Shown: positions 62,579 through 64,000 of the stretch, piece by piece
Layout: each line of letters starts with the position of its first letter
How positions within the stretch are numbered: the first letter of the stretch is position 1
Source of the DNA: Azorinus chamasolen
Taxonomy: Eukaryota > Mollusca > Bivalvia > Cardiida > Solecurtidae
Reading direction: 5' to 3'
Assembly (NCBI GenBank): GCA_963576725.1
Contig: OY755241.1
Span: 73,792,999 to 73,856,998 of the forward strand
Length of the DNA: 64,000 nucleotides
Program-made: the position numbers and the translations under genes
Notes under the pieces: generated by a model
The model's input: the letters and a program-made list of their open reading frames with translations, nothing else
Databases searched by the model: none
Told to the model about the DNA's origin: nothing

Positions 62579-63552
62579 ATATCATTATCCTACTACATTA
62601 ACACTTATACCACTACCTTAACCATTATCTCACTATCTTAACCCTTATACCACTACCTTAACCATTATCTCACTACCTTAACCATTATACCACTACCTTA
62701 ACCATTATCTCACTACCTTAACCCTTATCTCACTACCTTAACCATTATCCCACTATCTTAATCATTATACCACTACCTTAACCATTATCTCACTACCTTA
62801 ACCCTTATCTCACTACCTTAACCCTTATCTCACTACCTTAACCATTATCCCACTATCTTAACCATTATAACACTATCTTAACCATTATCTCACTATCTTA
62901 ATCCTTATCTCACTACCTTAACCCTTATCTCACTACCTTAACCATTATCCCACTATCTTAACCATTATACCACCACCTTAACCATTATCCCACCACCTTA
63001 ACCCTTATACCACTATCTTAACCATTATCCCACTACCTTAACCCTTATACCACTACCTTAACCCTTATCCTACTACCTAAACCCTTATCATACTACCTGA
63101 ACCCTTATCCTACTACCTAAACCCTTATCATACTACCTAAACCCTTATCCTACTACCTAAACCCTTATCCTACTACCTAAACCCTTATCATACTACCTAA
63201 ACCCTTATCATACTACCTAAACCCTTATCCTACTACCTAAACCCTTATCATACTACCTAAACCCTTATCCTACTACCTAAACAATTATCCTACTACCTAA
63301 ACCCTTATCCTACTACCTTAACCCTTATCATACTACCTAAACCCTTATCCTACTACCTAAACCCTTATCATACTACCTAAACCCTTATCCTACTACCTAA
63401 ACCCTTATCCTACTACCTTAACCCTTATCCTACTACCTAGACCCTTATCCTACTACATTGTACCTAAACCCGTATCCTACTACCTAGACCCTTATCCTAC
63501 TACCTAAACCCTTATCCTACAGAAGTACTACCTAAACCCTTATCCTACTACC
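62579..63552. repeat. Minisatellite, 20-bp unit, about 48 copies, in the intron
   Basis: Near-perfect 20-bp tandem array. The left part (to about 63070) uses units like CTTAACCATTATCTCACTAC; the right part uses CTAAACCCTTATCCTACTAC. In the right half, units with CCTACTA and CATACTA often alternate, giving a 40-bp higher-order period. The array is almost free of G on this strand (strong C/A versus G/T strand bias). It is not the TTAGGG telomere repeat. Confidence 0.95.
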
Positions 63553-63631
63553 ACTTTTTTTCTCTGACAATGTGGCGGCGTTGGGTATGTGAGCTTACTC
63601 ACTAAAGTTCTTTGATCATTTCAATTTTTAG

Positions 63632-63847
63632 ATCTACATTGAGAAAAACCAGACTCGCAAAGTTAACTTCAACCGATCCCTTGGGGACGAGGGACAAGAT
63701 CATGCTTTCCGCTCTGACGTTATATCCGCTCTGATAGCCGAGGCTAAGGTGAACAGAAGACTGAAACAGTTCGTTCTGAGGTGTCAGAAACAAGTCTATG
63801 AGATCCGTGCACGAGGACATCACGTGCCTGAATTTCTGACGTCATGG
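63632..63847 (+). CDS. Second visible coding exon of the same unrecognised gene; gene continues beyond window
   Basis: The acceptor is CAATTTTTAG and the donor is TGG|GTAAGT. The exon is 216 bases, exactly 72 codons, phase 0 at both ends and fully open, matching the phase of the previous exon. The peptide begins IYIEKNQTRKVNFNRSLGDE and ends ...HHVPEFLTSW. It is basic and charged; the middle (SALIAEAKVNRRLKQFVLRC) looks like an amphipathic helix. GC content and codon pattern differ clearly from the surrounding AT-rich repeats, which supports coding. No catalytic motif, zinc finger or repeat is visible. With the first exon this gives 117 residues of what must be a longer protein, since the exon ends in a donor about 150 bases before the window edge. 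Family unknown to me; a conserved, possibly coiled-coil or scaffold protein would fit, but that is inference. Confidence 0.78.
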
Positions 63848-64000
63848 GTAAGTATTAGAGAAGCAGACTCGTCCTGTTTTCGCTTTCTTTCTGCTGTAGC
63901 TATTTATTATATGTGTTTATATGTGTGGGGGCAGCGAATGGTGTTAAGATGTTTGTTTGTAACATTTTATTTCATTCATATAGTCTCCGTGCATGCTAAC

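Larger units (their letters stand above)
61655..63631 (+). other. Intron of the unrecognised gene
   Basis: Phase-0 intron of 1977 bases with GTGAGT donor and TTTTTAG acceptor. From left to right it holds three decayed copies of the preceding exon's 3' end (61691-61990), a half TA-1 element (about 62110-62215), a fragment of a mollusc-type repeat with CTGTCTGTCCGT runs (62222-62545) and a 20-bp minisatellite (62579-63552). Only about 80 bases separate the minisatellite from the next exon. Confidence 0.7.

Noticed and set aside
62579..63552. Telomeric or interstitial telomere repeat (TAAACCC words)
   Set aside because: The period is 20 bp with TTATCCTACTA between TAAACCC words, not TTAGGG/CCCTAA tandem.

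Overview
This is an AT-rich, repeat-saturated stretch of a metazoan nuclear genome. The best fit is a bivalve mollusc, probably heterodont. That assignment rests on spliced exons with GT..AG borders, CRE/ETS-type promoter motifs, microsatellites, a CR1-like LINE tail, a tRNA-derived SINE and dense miniature inverted-repeat elements (MITEs) whose wording I remember from bivalve assemblies. Nothing bacterial or viral is visible. Almost none of the short open frames is a gene; most are reading frames through repeats.

Genes. The only convincing protein-coding gene lies at the right edge on the + strand. Two in-phase coding exons are visible (61520-61654 and 63632-63847, 117 codons together), and the gene runs out of the window. 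I do not recognise the protein; it looks charged and helical. Upstream are two related copies of a CpG-rich candidate promoter plus non-coding first exon. They carry CRE and ETS-like motifs and end at splice donors after 56397 and 59217. The first coding exon opens with an ATG six bases after its acceptor, so the layout reads as duplicated alternative first exons, then the ATG exon, then an intron. That intron holds decayed copies of the exon's own 3' end and a 20-bp minisatellite of nearly 1 kb, followed by coding exon 2. Just upstream of the first promoter is a HARBI1/Harbinger transposase relic on the minus strand with one in-frame stop. A low-confidence terminal exon sits at 584-667, a candidate 3' UTR at about 17425-18330, and a coding-like GC-richer island at 51092-51240.

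Repeats, using names invented here. TTAA-a to TTAA-g are short elements whose ends read TTAACCC...GGGTTAA or similar (piggyBac-like target preference). TTAA-a, -b, -d, -e and -f share one hairpin core with a fixed mismatch; TTAA-c has a different hairpin. TA-1 (about 200 bp), TA-2 (about 360 bp), TA-3 (about 260 bp) and TA-4 (1981 bp) begin CAG or similar next to TA (Tc1/mariner-like target preference). PAL-1 and PAL-2 are palindromic units, and PAL-1 is also the core of TA-2. Other families are longer mollusc-type repeats, some ending GGGGGAGACATAA. Tandem arrays are frequent: 36, 64, 71, 86, about 159, 47-51, 20 and about 620 bp units.

Layout. 1-13 kb: nested MITEs and a 612-bp tandem duplication. 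13-20 kb: a SINE, long palindromes and the quietest, most single-copy-like DNA. 20-29 kb: MITE clusters, one with three elements joined through shared TTAA sites. 29-34 kb: a triplicated 620-bp unit, an 86-bp array and a LINE relic. 34-46 kb: a recent 442-bp duplication, a 71-bp minisatellite and a 159-bp array. 46.8-48.8 kb: the 2-kb TA-4 transposon. 49-55 kb: low-copy DNA, a 47-51-bp array and MITEs. 55.6-64 kb: the transposase relic, the twin promoters and the gene.

The most unusual signals are a palindromic apex (GCTCC-TATA-GGAGC type) shared by MITE families with different target sites, a mismatch kept at one position of the TTAA hairpin across subfamilies, the duplicated promoters, and the decayed exon-end copies inside the gene's intron. 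All family assignments come from reading by eye; no database search was possible.
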